Origin: CAZQFV01 sp964613665
GTDB lineage: Bacteria; Chloroflexota; Chloroflexia; DTKN01
NCBI GenBank assembly: GCA_964613665.1
Contig: CAZTIG010000006.1
Location: 35,890-99,889 of the forward strand
DNA length: 64,000 bases
Reading direction: 5' to 3'
Under the pieces are notes generated by a model that searched no databases, was not told the origin of the DNA, and was given only the letters and a program-made list of their open reading frames with translations. The position numbers and the translations under genes are program-made. The number at the start of each line of letters is the position of its first letter. The first letter of the stretch is position 1. Shown piece after piece: positions 23,894 to 32,398 of the stretch.

Positions 23894-25540
23894 GTGCCCG
23901 ACAGTCCTGGCCATCCTGGTGGCAGCAACCTCTTGCGGAAGCCGGCAGTTGCTGTCCTGCTGGGCGCCGTCGCGCTGACCATCCTGGCGTGCGGCCCGGG
24001 GCCCGCCTCGACCCCCGGCTCGCTGCCCGGCCCGCCGGCCACGCTGGCGACCTTCACCCCCCGGCCCACGGCCGCGCCCACTCCGCCCGCGGCGACGCAC
24101 ACTGCCCGGCCCGCAGCCGTGCCGACCTCCACTCCGTCGCCCTCCGCCACGCCGGCTCCGACGAGCGCGCCGGCCTGCTTCCTGCCGCCGCAGGAGCCGC
24201 TCGGCAGCGCCGGACCGCTGAGCGACGTGATTCTCTATCTCGGCCCGGAGTCGGGCACGGGGGCCGCGGCCTACGCCGACACCGCCGGGCTGCTCTCGCC
24301 GGCCCGGGGCGGGGGCCACGCCGGGGTCGAGCAGCTCTGGGCGATCTCGCCCGACGGCCGCCGGACCGGCCGGCTGACGGACGACCGCGCCGGCATCGGT
24401 TACCTGGCCTTGCCCGGGCCGCCGCCGGGGCTGCTGCTACTCTCGGCCGACCCGCTGCCGCTGTCGGCGGGGCCGGTGCGCCAGGTGACCCTTCCTGCGG
24501 CGTGCCAGCAGCCGGCCGGCGGAGGAACGGGGGACGACTGGCTGCCCTGCAGCGACTTTCGCCTCTCCGCCGACGGCCGCTGGGCTGCCTTCTTGCGGGG
24601 AGAGGACATCTGCGGGCGCGGCCTGGTGCTGCTGGACTTGGCCACGGGGCAGAGCGAGCTACTGCCGGGCGGCCATAGCACTGCCCTGTTCCGGTTTCTC
24701 CCCAGCGGGCGGCTACTCCTGACCCGCGGCCACTGCGAAGGCGCGGACATCTACCTGCGCGACCCCGCCAGCGGCACCGAGGCGGCCTTGGGCGGCTGGG
24801 GCCGGGAGGCCTGGCGGGCCGACGGAACGGCCCTGGCGGTGGTCGCCGGAGCCTACATGGGCTGGCAGAGCAGCGTCTGGGGCCTCGACCTGGAGACGGA
24901 GCGGCGTTTTCTGTCGCCGGCGGGCGCGCCGGCCCTCGATGACCTGCCGCTGTGGACCCCCGACGGCACGCACCTGCTCTACCAGCACCGCGCGCTGACC
25001 TATACCGCGTCGGCTTGGCCGCTCCCGGCGACCTTTGGCTCGCGCGAGATCCGCCTGGTCGATGCCCGCCTGGGCCAGGAGCGCGTGCTGCTCGCCGACC
25101 CGGGCCACGACTACCACCTCGGCCTGGGACCCAACGACTGCCCGTGGAATGGGGACGACTGGCTCCCGCTGCGGCGGGTCCCCTACCGGCCCCAGGCGTA
25201 CCCCAGCGTGGAGGATGCCGACTTTTCCGCCCCGACAATCCGCTGCCTGCTCTACGGGGAGGCCTGCGCCGACCCGGTCGAGCTGCTCGTCCTGAACTGG
25301 CGGACCGGGGAGATCGTCCCGGCCGGCCAGTTCCAGGTGCCCACGCCGCTGCCGCCACCCCCGCCGACGCCGACGCGCCCGCCGGCCCCGGACCTGGGCG
25401 CCGCGCCGCTCTACAGCGATCCCGCGGGCCGCTACGCCCTCTACACCGGCTCCGGGGGGCAGGGTCTCTGGTGCGTCCCAGCCGGTGCCGAGCCGGTCCC
25501 GTGGGTCCACGACGGCCACCACTTTGTGTACATCCCGTAG
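23894..25540 (+). CDS. Lipoprotein with Pro/Thr-rich linker and TolB-like propeller
   Basis: A 548-residue exported protein. A hydrophobic stretch (about residues 18-32) ends in the lipobox-like LTILAC, predicting a lipid-anchored Cys at 33. Residues 34-95 are a low-complexity Pro/Thr/Ala linker that should lift the rest off the membrane. The globular part has repeated motifs of TolB/WD40-like propellers, for example LWAISPDGRRTGRLTDD, FRLSADGRWAAFLRGED and LLDLATGQSELLPGG. A second Pro-rich segment near 475-500 precedes a short C-terminal module. No enzymatic motif is visible. The start is GTG with GGAGAGG upstream, 36 bases after pheT. Confidence 0.72.
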   Translation: MPDSPGHPGGSNLLRKPAVAVLLGAVALTILACGPGPASTPGSLPGPPATLATFTPRPTAAPTPPAATHTARPAAVPTSTPSPSATPAPTSAPACFLPPQEPLGSAGPLSDVILYLGPESGTGAAAYADTAGLLSPARGGGHAGVEQLWAISPDGRRTGRLTDDRAGIGYLALPGPPPGLLLLSADPLPLSAGPVRQVTLPAACQQPAGGGTGDDWLPCSDFRLSADGRWAAFLRGEDICGRGLVLLDLATGQSELLPGGHSTALFRFLPSGRLLLTRGHCEGADIYLRDPASGTEAALGGWGREAWRADGTALAVVAGAYMGWQSSVWGLDLETERRFLSPAGAPALDDLPLWTPDGTHLLYQHRALTYTASAWPLPATFGSREIRLVDARLGQERVLLADPGHDYHLGLGPNDCPWNGDDWLPLRRVPYRPQAYPSVEDADFSAPTIRCLLYGEACADPVELLVLNWRTGEIVPAGQFQVPTPLPPPPPTPTRPPAPDLGAAPLYSDPAGRYALYTGSGGQGLWCVPAGAEPVPWVHDGHHFVYIP

Positions 25541-25556
25541 GTGCGGGCACGGTCTT

Positions 25557-25604
25557 CGCTCTTCACGTCTGCGTGTTCCACCTTGTCACGCTTCACGCCT
25601 TTTC
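25557..25604. repeat. Degenerate tandem 'ttcacgcct' repeat, family A (inverse orientation)
   Basis: The 79-base gap before hutI contains CTCTTCACGTCTGCGTG and TCACGCTTCACGCCTTTT, the reverse complement of the units in the pheS-pheT gap. It ends directly at the hutI ribosome site CGAAGGAG. Confidence 0.65.
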
Positions 25605-25619
25605 GAAGGAGTACCGCCC

Positions 25620-26903
25620 ATGGATGCCAATCTGCTGATTACCCACGCTCAACTCGTCACCGTCTCCTCGCCGGCCGGCCCCAAGCGCGGTGCGGCCATG
25701 GCCGACCTGGGGATCATCCCCGACGGCGCCGTTGCCGTGCAGGGCGAGACCATCGCCGCCGTCGGGCCGACGGCAGAGATCGGCAGCCGCTACCAGGCCC
25801 CGACCGTGATCGAGGCGCGGGGCAAGGTCGTGCTGCCCGGCTTTGTCGATCCTCACACCCACGCCCTCTTCGCCGGGGACCGCGCCGGCGAGTTCGAGCT
25901 GCGCCTGCGCGGGGCGACCTACATGGAGATCATGCAGGCCGGCGGGGGCATCCAGAGCACCGTCAACGCCACGCGCGCCGCCTCCTGGGAGGCACTCCTG
26001 GCCGAGACCCGCGCCCGCCTGGAGAACATGCTGGTCCACGGCACGACCACGGCCGAGGTCAAGACCGGCTATGCGCTGGATACGGCGGGCGAGCTGCGCA
26101 TGCTGCGCGCCATCCTGGCCCTGGACCGCGACCGCCACCAGGCGCTGGACCTGGTGCCGACCTTTCTCGCGGCGCACGCCGTGCCCGGGGAGTTCCGCGA
26201 GGACCCGACGGCCTACGTGGACCTGGTGGTCGAGGAGATGCTGCCGACCGCCGCGGCGCTCTGGGCCGAGGAGACGGCGACCGAGGGCCGGCCGGCCCCG
26301 CTCTTCTGCGACGTCTTCTGCGAGCGGGGGGCCTTTGACCTGGCGCAGTCGCGCCGCATCCTGGAGCGGGCCGGCGCCCTAGGGATGGGTCAGAAGATCC
26401 ACGTGGACGAGTTCGCCGCGCTGGGGGGGACGGCCCTGGCGGTGGCGCTCGGCGCCGTATCCGCCGACCACCTGGTCTGCACGCCGGAGGAGGAGCTGCA
26501 GGCCCTGGCCCGCTCGAACACCATCGCCGTGTCGCTGCCGGGGACGCCCTTTGGACTGGGAGACCCCCATTACACCCCGGCGCGGGACCTGATCGCGGCC
26601 GGTGGGGCGCTGGCGCTGGCCACCGACCTCAACCCGGGCACCTGCTACTGCGCGTCCATGCCGTTTATCATCGCCCTGGCCTGCCGGGCCATGCGCCTGA
26701 GCCCGGCCGAGGCCATCGCCGCGGCGACGATCAACGCCGCGCACGCCATCGGCTGGGGCGGGCGCGTGGGCAGCCTGGAGGTCGGCAAGCAGGCCGACAT
26801 CGTCGTCCTCGACCTGCCGGACTATCGCCACCTGGCCTATCGCTTTGGGACGAACCCGGTGGAGGTGGTCGTGAAGCGGGGGCAGATCGCCGTGGTCCGC
26901 TAG
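25620..26903 (+). CDS. hutI: Imidazolonepropionase
   Basis: A 427-residue amidohydrolase that opens imidazolone-5-propionate to N-formimino-L-glutamate in histidine degradation. The metal-binding HxH is in VLPGFVDPHTHALFAGDRAG (about residues 72-91). LFAGDRAGEFELRLRGATYM and MQAGGGIQSTVNATR are family-specific substrate loops. The third metal-binding region is IHVDEFAALGGTALA, and the catalytic Asp lies in LATDLNPGTCYCASM, matching HutI. No other hut gene is nearby, so histidase and urocanase must be elsewhere if the pathway is complete. CGAAGGAG precedes the ATG. It converges with an unknown minus-strand gene. Confidence 0.92.
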   Translation: MDANLLITHAQLVTVSSPAGPKRGAAMADLGIIPDGAVAVQGETIAAVGPTAEIGSRYQAPTVIEARGKVVLPGFVDPHTHALFAGDRAGEFELRLRGATYMEIMQAGGGIQSTVNATRAASWEALLAETRARLENMLVHGTTTAEVKTGYALDTAGELRMLRAILALDRDRHQALDLVPTFLAAHAVPGEFREDPTAYVDLVVEEMLPTAAALWAEETATEGRPAPLFCDVFCERGAFDLAQSRRILERAGALGMGQKIHVDEFAALGGTALAVALGAVSADHLVCTPEEELQALARSNTIAVSLPGTPFGLGDPHYTPARDLIAAGGALALATDLNPGTCYCASMPFIIALACRAMRLSPAEAIAAATINAAHAIGWGGRVGSLEVGKQADIVVLDLPDYRHLAYRFGTNPVEVVVKRGQIAVVR

Positions 26904-27031
26904 GGTACTTGCGTCAGCAAGAGGGACATGGCAGGCAGGCGCCTGCGGAGCATGGTGCGGAACCGGGGTGTGCAGGTGCGGGCACCACGGGCCCCACCCC
27001 GCCTCGGCGGCCCTGGCGGAGATCCGTGCGG

Positions 27032-27574
27032 CTACGGCAGCCGCGCGGCGAAGAGGGCGGCGTCGCGCCGGATCAGGACCAGCGGCGTACGGATGACCCC
27101 CATGGCCGGCATGACCGGACAGGAAACCGCCGCGTCGTAGATGGTGACAAAGACCTCGCTGGTGATCTCCAGGTACTTGCTCAGGCTGGCGATGGTGGAC
27201 ATGCGGGCCTGGGCATCGAAGCGGAAGGGGCCCACCAGGACGGTGACCGGCTCCATCTTGCGGTTGGCCTCGGCCGGGTCGTAGTCGGCGGGCTCGCTGG
27301 CCGGGGGCAGCAGGTGAAAGGCCACCACCTGCGGCGTGCGGATGTGCAGCTCGGCGAAGACGACGGGCTGGCCGGCCCCCGCGCCCCCAATCGGCATGGT
27401 CCGGGCGTCATAGAGGTCCACATAGTCGGGCGCGATGGTGCGCAGGTAGGTGTTGACGCGGACCGGCTGCTTGGTCACCAAGTCTCCCCACGACAGGTTG
27501 GCCATGGTATAGACCATCACCGGCGTGACCTTCTCGTCCTCGGCCAGCGTGTAGGGTTTCTTTCGCTCAGACAT
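27032..27574 (-). CDS. Conserved-looking hypothetical protein, unknown function
   Basis: A 180-residue soluble, mostly beta protein that I do not recognise. No signal peptide or transmembrane segment is evident. Notable stretches are VMVYTMANLSWGDLVTKQPV, YLRTIAPDYVDLYDARTMP and VFVTIYDAAVSCPVMPAMGV, with regular hydrophobic alternation, so a folded barrel or sandwich is likely. The ATG at 27574 is preceded by AAGGAGGAACCC, a strong ribosome site. It lies downstream of a decayed phosphatase gene and the zinc-ribbon membrane proteins on the same strand. A PilZ-like or ligand-binding fold is possible but unsupported. Confidence 0.6.
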   Translation of the reverse strand: MSERKKPYTLAEDEKVTPVMVYTMANLSWGDLVTKQPVRVNTYLRTIAPDYVDLYDARTMPIGGAGAGQPVVFAELHIRTPQVVAFHLLPPASEPADYDPAEANRKMEPVTVLVGPFRFDAQARMSTIASLSKYLEITSEVFVTIYDAAVSCPVMPAMGVIRTPLVLIRRDAALFAARLP

Positions 27575-27595
27575 GGGTTCCTCCTTCCGGGCCGG

Positions 27596-27882
27596 CCTCA
27601 TGCAGGTAGCCGGTGCCGTTCAGGCTGAGCACCTGGCCCTTCCCCTTCTCGCAAAGTCGATGGCCCTGTCGTCCTGGCCGAGGCGCTGGGCCGTCTGCTG
27701 GGCCCACGGCAAGGGGCCGCGCAGACGGCCGCGCCGTCGGGCTAACGGGAACGGATGGACCGGCCGGCCGCCTGCACCCGGCCCACTTCGTCCAACGGCC
27801 GGTCCATCCGCCCTCGGTAGCGTTGCTCGCGGTTCCACGCGGCGCGGTCGTGCCGCACCAGGACCGAGCCGATGCCCACCAG
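27596..27882 (-). pseudogene. Decayed histidine phosphatase (phosphoglycerate mutase-like)
   Basis: The 308-base gap between two minus-strand genes encodes broken pieces of a GpmB/CobC-type phosphatase. Codons starting directly after the neighbour's stop read VLVRHDRAAWNREQRYRGRM followed by DRPLDEVGRVQA, which matches the family N-terminus (VRHGE..WN..RRYQG..D.PL...GR.QA). The catalytic HG is altered to HD. This frame stops at 27742. Pieces in other frames give WAQQTAQRLGQD (the usual ARQTA region) and a C-terminal-like VLSLNGTGYLHEA near 27596-27640. About half of a ~200-residue protein is missing, and frames are shifted. Confidence 0.6.
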
Positions 27883-28434
27883 CTAGTAGTAGCGGCTGGC
27901 AGCGGACAGGCCGATGAGGATGAAAATGACCATCACCAGGCAGCACAGGAGCGGGACACAGCTCAGGACGACGCCGACGATGGCCTGCGTCCGCCCGCCC
28001 TGCGTGGGTTGGGTCTTTTCTTGGTTCAGCGCGACGATGCCCAGGATCAGCCCGATCAACCCCAGCACCGGCGAGGCGAAGAAGAAGATGGTGGCGATGA
28101 CGGCGGCGGCTCCGGCACCCCGCGTGAACGCGTTCAGGTCGCTCATGCTACTGATCGACGATACGCTGCCGGCGATGGCGAAGCTGATGATAAAGTAGAG
28201 CACGATCAGGCCGACGGCGATGATCCCCAGCCACATGCTGGCCTTGGCCGTGCCGCTGGAAGCCGCGGTCGGGTAGGATGGCGGCGTGTAGGCCGGCGGC
28301 GGGGCGTACGCCGGGGGCGGCGTGTAGGCCGGTGGCGGGGCCGGCGGCGGAGCGCTGGAGGGCAGCAGCGTGCCGCAGCTCGGGCAGACGGTCGCCCCCT
28401 CCTCGTAGGGTTGATTGCAGTTCGGGCAGTTCAT
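27883..28434 (-). CDS. Zinc-ribbon membrane protein with DUF4190-like C-terminus
   Basis: A 183-residue protein. MNCPNCNQPYEEGATVCPSC at the N-terminus is a four-Cys zinc ribbon. Residues 25-62 are a Pro/Ala/Tyr-rich repeat (PPPAYTPPPAYAPPPAYTPP). At least three hydrophobic segments follow, two of them flanking the basic loop NQEKTQPTQGGRTQAIVGVV, the hallmark of DUF4190-type proteins. The function of such proteins is unknown; a membrane-associated sensor or scaffold is a guess. AAGGAGG precedes the ATG. It is the downstream member of a tandem pair with the gene at 28749 and has a near-copy of that gene's promoter. Confidence 0.75.
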   Translation of the reverse strand: MNCPNCNQPYEEGATVCPSCGTLLPSSAPPPAPPPAYTPPPAYAPPPAYTPPSYPTAASSGTAKASMWLGIIAVGLIVLYFIISFAIAGSVSSISSMSDLNAFTRGAGAAAVIATIFFFASPVLGLIGLILGIVALNQEKTQPTQGGRTQAIVGVVLSCVPLLCCLVMVIFILIGLSAASRYY

Positions 28435-28490
28435 GCAGGGCCTCCTTGTGGCGTACTCTCTCGAACAGCGACCGGTACGGAACTGGCTCC

Positions 28491-28519
28491 ATTCTAGCAT
28501 AGCTGCCGCACCGTAGCAA
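28491..28519 (-). promoter_or_regulatory. Promoter of the zinc-ribbon gene at 27883
   Basis: Minus strand: TTGCTA (28514-28519), a 17-base spacer, TAGAAT (28491-28496). The sequence between (GTGCGGCAGCTATG) closely matches the spacer of the promoter at 29371-29399, so the promoter was duplicated with the gene. Confidence 0.7.
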
Positions 28520-28748
28520 GGGACGGTCCTGACATCCGGACATGTCTCGACGCGACCTATTTCGGTGGGCCCCCAGCCCTGCCAGATGGGCCTCTTGGCC
28601 CACTGTGGCGGGCATTTCCACGGATGCGATCGAAGTCTCGGCCCACCATTCGTGGTGCACCGGCATTTGTGTCCGGATCTCAGACGGTCGGGCGCCGCCG
28701 GGGCCGCGTCCTTTTCCGCCGGTTGGGGCGACGCGCGCGTCACCCCTG
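28520..28748. other. Gap between the two zinc-ribbon genes
   Basis: About 230 bases between the stop of the upstream zinc-ribbon gene and the promoter of the downstream one. No frame gives a recognisable protein and I see no strong terminator, only GC-rich short inverted repeats such as GTCGGGCGCCGCCGGGG. Confidence 0.4.
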
Positions 28749-29309
28749 CTACGGGTTGAGCGAAAGCCCGGCAGCCTGGGCGATGATCATGGACAGACAG
28801 CAAAGCAGCGGCAGGCAGCTCAATGCGACGCCGATGATGCCCCGCGTCCGGCCACCGCGCGTCGGCTGCAGCTTCTCCTGCTTCAACCCCAAGAGGCCAA
28901 AGATCAGCCCGAACAGCCCCAGCACGGGCGATGCCAGGAACCCCAGGCCGATGCAGATCACCCCCGTCCCGCTGTTCTGGGCAAACGTCTGCACGTCCGC
29001 AGGGGACAATGACTTGAGCGTGCCGCCCAGGCCGGTCACCGCCACGACGACCACTAGGGCTACCAGCACGGCGACCAGGATGCCGATCACCAGGCTGGCC
29101 AAGGCCATGCTGTTGGAGGTGGACCGTTCGAGGATCGCGTAGGGCAGTGCAGTCGAGGAGGGCTCCTCGGCCCGCCGAGCCGCGGGCCTGGAGGGGTCGC
29201 CGGACGGCGGGGCGGCCGCCGGCGCGGCGCCGGTTGGGAGCGGTGCGCCGCATTCCGGGCAGGCTGCGGCCCCCTCCTCGTAGGGATGATTGCAGTTGGG
29301 GCAATTCAT
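28749..29309 (-). CDS. Zinc-ribbon membrane protein, paralogue of the neighbour
   Basis: A 186-residue paralogue of the protein at 27883. It has the same N-terminal ribbon (MNCPNCNHPYEEGAAACPEC), a shorter linker rich in Ala, Pro and Ser, and three hydrophobic segments. The equivalent basic loop is KQEKLQPTRGGRTRGIIGVA, followed by LSCLPLLCCLSMI, again shared with the neighbour (LSCVPLLCCLVMV). The middle segment differs: it adds an extra long hydrophobic stretch (LASLVIGILVAVLVALVVVV) in place of the shorter one. AAGGAGG precedes the ATG. Tandem duplication with promoter is evident. Function unknown. Confidence 0.75.
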   Translation of the reverse strand: MNCPNCNHPYEEGAAACPECGAPLPTGAAPAAAPPSGDPSRPAARRAEEPSSTALPYAILERSTSNSMALASLVIGILVAVLVALVVVVAVTGLGGTLKSLSPADVQTFAQNSGTGVICIGLGFLASPVLGLFGLIFGLLGLKQEKLQPTRGGRTRGIIGVALSCLPLLCCLSMIIAQAAGLSLNP

Positions 29310-29370
29310 TCATGACCTCCTTGTGCGGTCCTGGAGCCCGCTGGTGGTCTCCTCCTGTGGGGCGGCCTTC

Positions 29371-29399
29371 ATTGTACCATACTTGCCGCACTGTGGCAA
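29371..29399 (-). promoter_or_regulatory. Promoter of the zinc-ribbon gene at 28749
   Basis: Minus strand: TTGCCA (29394-29399), a 17-base spacer, TACAAT (29371-29376). Confidence 0.72.
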
Positions 29400-29438
29400 G
29401 CGCGATCGCCTTGGGGGAGTTGCGGATCTGCAGTCCGA

Positions 29439-29459
29439 GCCCGGCGGTTCACGCCGGGC
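29439..29459 (-). terminator. Hairpin downstream of the GAF-STAS gene
   Basis: GCCCGGCG (29439-29446) pairs with CGCCGGGC (29452-29459) around a five-base loop. It lies 60 bases beyond the stop of the minus-strand GAF-STAS gene. No clear T-run follows, so Rho-independent action is uncertain. Confidence 0.45.
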
Positions 29460-29518
29460 CAGACTTTGCCAAGGTCTCTCGGTTAGGCCGCCCATGCCGC
29501 GCTTCCTGGCGCTGCGCC

Positions 29519-31003
29519 CTACCACCTGGTGATGCGCAGGCCCAGCTGCCCCAGGGCGTACTCGATCCCCATCTGCAGGTTGGCCTTGGTCGATAGCCCG
29601 GCCATGTCGAGGCCCAGGGTGACCAGGGTCTGCGCTACCTCGGCCCGCATGCCCACCAGGACGACCTCGGCTCCCAGCAGGCGGGTGGCCTCGGCCGCCC
29701 TGACGACGGCCTGGGCCACGACCGTGTCCACCACCGGGACGCCGGTGATGTCGATGATGACGACGTGAGCGCGCTGCCGGCGCACCCCCTCCAGCAGCCG
29801 CTCGGTGAACTGGCGGGCGCGCTCGCTGTCCACGACGCCGATGAGCGGCATGACCAGGACGCGGTCGTGCACCGGGATGGCCGGCGTGGACATCTCCTGC
29901 ATCAGCATGAGCAGGCGGGATTGGGCTTCGCTGGCCCGGTTCAGCTCCTCGAGCTGTCGCTGGGCCTGGGTGTGCAGGCGGGCGTTCTCGATGGCGATGG
30001 CCGACTGGTTGGTCAGCATCTGTGCCAGGGTCACCGAGCGCTCCTTGAACTCGAGCCGGTAGGAGCGGCTCATCAACTTGGCCAGGCCGATGGCACGGCC
30101 GTAGGCGACGATGGGCAGCATGAGCAGGCTGCGCATACCGAGCCGCTCCAGGAAGGCGCGCTCGGCCGGGTCGGCCTGGGGATCGTCGGCCTGGACTGCC
30201 ATGGGGATGTGCTCGCGCAGGACGCGGGCCGTCGCCGGATAGTCCCTCACCAGGTAGCTGGTCCCTGGTTGGTCGTACTGCCATAGCGAAACGCGCTCAG
30301 CGGCGTACTCTATCCAGGTGAAGAGTGCATCGCTCTCGGGATCGTACCGCGACAGGACGCACCCCTCGGCCCGCACGATGCGCACCAGGTGTTCGGCGAA
30401 TGTACGCAGGACGCGATCCAGGTCCAGGCTGGACAGGATGGCCGAGCTGGCCGCCAGCAGGGTCGCCAGGTCCTGGGCTTCGCGGTGGGCGTCGGCAAAG
30501 AGCTGGTGCTCGGCGATGACCTGGGCGGCCGCGTCGGCCAGGCTCCGCGCCAGCGCAACCTCCTCCGGTTCGAAGACGCGGGGGCGGTCGCGCTGGAAGA
30601 GCTCGATCAGGCCGATCACCTCGCCCTGGGCAACCAGGGGAAGCATGAGAAGGGCTTGCTGCCCCGCCTCGCGCAGGAGGGCGCACTCGGCCGGGTCGGC
30701 CTGGGGATCGTCCACGCGGATCGCCACGGCCGTGCCCTCTGCCAGCACACGGGCGGTGGCGGGGTACTCGTCCAGCCCGTACGTCTCGCCGCTCTCGACG
30801 TGCAGGGGCCGCTCCAAGTCCGGCCGGCCGGCGTAGGTGATCTCGGTGCTGACCGTGTTCTGACCGCGATTCCACCGGGACATGGAGCAGCTCGTCGCCC
30901 CCAGTCGGCCGACGATCTGCTGGCAGATTTGCTCCAGCCGCTGCTCTGGGCGGGCCGACAGCGGGGCCGGAGCCTGACCCGGATGCAGCTGCTTTTCGCC
31001 CAT
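29519..31003 (-). CDS. GAF-GAF-STAS regulator (RsbR/stressosome-like)
   Basis: A 494-residue cytoplasmic protein with two GAF domains (about residues 25-180 and 195-355), a short coiled linker and a C-terminal STAS domain (about 385-490). The GAFs are recent duplicates sharing phrases such as EYPATARVLAEGTAVAIRVD versus DYPATARVLREHIPMAVQAD. The STAS part reads VIIDITGVPVVDTVVAQAVV and LVGMRAEVAQTLVTLGLDMA, as in RsbR-type co-antagonists with Thr residues that are kinase targets. Such proteins sense ligands and gate a switch-protein cascade. No serine kinase partner is adjacent. It lies 80 bases after the saccharopine-dehydrogenase-like genes on the same strand and may be co-transcribed. Confidence 0.8.
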   Translation of the reverse strand: MGEKQLHPGQAPAPLSARPEQRLEQICQQIVGRLGATSCSMSRWNRGQNTVSTEITYAGRPDLERPLHVESGETYGLDEYPATARVLAEGTAVAIRVDDPQADPAECALLREAGQQALLMLPLVAQGEVIGLIELFQRDRPRVFEPEEVALARSLADAAAQVIAEHQLFADAHREAQDLATLLAASSAILSSLDLDRVLRTFAEHLVRIVRAEGCVLSRYDPESDALFTWIEYAAERVSLWQYDQPGTSYLVRDYPATARVLREHIPMAVQADDPQADPAERAFLERLGMRSLLMLPIVAYGRAIGLAKLMSRSYRLEFKERSVTLAQMLTNQSAIAIENARLHTQAQRQLEELNRASEAQSRLLMLMQEMSTPAIPVHDRVLVMPLIGVVDSERARQFTERLLEGVRRQRAHVVIIDITGVPVVDTVVAQAVVRAAEATRLLGAEVVLVGMRAEVAQTLVTLGLDMAGLSTKANLQMGIEYALGQLGLRITRW

Positions 31004-31083
31004 GGTCCTGCCCTCCTGCGCGCCCGCTCGGCTCTCGCCCCGCCGCCGGGCGGTGGGGGGGTGTATCGCGCCCCCCGCCGGCC

Positions 31084-32289
31084 CTACATTTCCCGGATGC
31101 CGTAGGGAAAGCCGTACTGCGCCATCCTCGCCATGAAGGGGTCGGGGTCCAGGGCCTCGGGGCCCAGGACGCCGGTCCCCTTCCAGATGCCCTCTGCCAG
31201 CAGCTCCATGGCAATGACCGGGTTGACCGCCGTCTGCGAGACCACCGCCTGCACCCCATACTGGCGCATGCTCGTCTCGTTGTCGGTGACCTGGTAGATA
31301 TAGACCTGGCGCGGCCGGCCGTCCTTGCGGCCCTTGACCCAGGTTCCGGCGCAGGTCTTGCCGAACATGCGGTCGCCCAGGTGGGCCGGGTCGGGCAGGC
31401 AGGCCGCCACGACGTCGCGCGGCGCCACGCGCACGCCCTTGACGTCGATCGGCTCCTTGTTGTCCAGCCCGAGCATCTTGAGCACCTTGAGCACGTTGAT
31501 GAACTGGTCGCCCAGGCCGTACTTGAAGGTCACGCGCCGGCACCGGACCCAGCGTGGGATCAGCAACACCTCCTCGTGCTCGACGTTGACGCACTCCACA
31601 GGACCGATGCCCTCGGGGAAGTCGAACACCTCCGGCTCGGAGAAGGGCGCGGTGGTGAACCAGCCACGGTCCTTTTCCCAGATGACCGGCGGGTTGAGGC
31701 ACTCTTCGATGGTCGTCCAGATGGAAAAGTTGGGGGCGAACTCGTAGCCGCGCACCTCCAGGTTGGCCCCGTCGCGGACGCCGATCTCGTCGATCTCGTC
31801 AAAGAGGTGTTTCTCGGCGTAGCGGGCAAAGACATCGGACAGGCCCGGCTCCACGCCCATGCCCAGCAGGGCCAGCAGCCCCTTCTCCTGCCACTGCCCG
31901 GCCCGCTCGAACTGGTAGTCGCCGAGCTTGATGCCGGTCCGGTGAAAGGGATCGGTCGGGTGCGGCTCGGAGAGGGTCATGGCCATGTCGATGTAGGTGC
32001 AGCCGACGCTGTAGGCGGCGTCGTAGATCTGCTCGTTAAAGACCGGATCGACGGCGTTCATGATCAGGTCCACGCCGTACTTCCTGGCCAAGGCCTCGAC
32101 CTGGGCTTGGTCGCTGGCGTCGATCCGCTCACAGGCAAACCTGTCCTTGCGGCGCAGCTTGCCGTACACCTCGTGCACGCGATCCAGGTTGTAGTCGGAG
32201 AGGACCATCTGCTCCAACCAGGGGCGGTCCTGGCCAAGCACGGCGATGGCCTCGCCGACGCCGCCGGTACCGACGAGCAGGACTTTCAT
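31084..32289 (-). CDS. Saccharopine / carboxynorspermidine dehydrogenase-like oxidoreductase
   Basis: A 401-residue member of the saccharopine dehydrogenase family. The N-terminal NAD(P)-binding motif is MKVLLVGTGGVGEAIAV. Central phrases LLGMGVEPGLSDVFARYAEK and HLFDEIDEIGVRDG, and the C-terminal GKTCAGTWVKGRKDGRPRQV and LDPDPFMARM, are of the type seen in carboxynorspermidine/carboxyspermidine dehydrogenases, which reductively join a diamine to aspartate semialdehyde; lysine-type saccharopine dehydrogenases are related. Position next to PotABCD favours a polyamine or diamine substrate, but direction and substrate are inferred. GGAGGTGTCGC precedes the ATG. A paralogue lies 109 bases upstream. 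Confidence 0.75.
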   Translation of the reverse strand: MKVLLVGTGGVGEAIAVLGQDRPWLEQMVLSDYNLDRVHEVYGKLRRKDRFACERIDASDQAQVEALARKYGVDLIMNAVDPVFNEQIYDAAYSVGCTYIDMAMTLSEPHPTDPFHRTGIKLGDYQFERAGQWQEKGLLALLGMGVEPGLSDVFARYAEKHLFDEIDEIGVRDGANLEVRGYEFAPNFSIWTTIEECLNPPVIWEKDRGWFTTAPFSEPEVFDFPEGIGPVECVNVEHEEVLLIPRWVRCRRVTFKYGLGDQFINVLKVLKMLGLDNKEPIDVKGVRVAPRDVVAACLPDPAHLGDRMFGKTCAGTWVKGRKDGRPRQVYIYQVTDNETSMRQYGVQAVVSQTAVNPVIAMELLAEGIWKGTGVLGPEALDPDPFMARMAQYGFPYGIREM

Positions 32290-32398
32290 GCGACACCTCC
32301 TCTTTCTCTGCGTGGCGACGGCCGGGTACGGCGATCTCGATGCACGGGGGATCGGGGCGGGTGCGACAACCCGAACCGGCCCCACCGGCAAGAACCGC

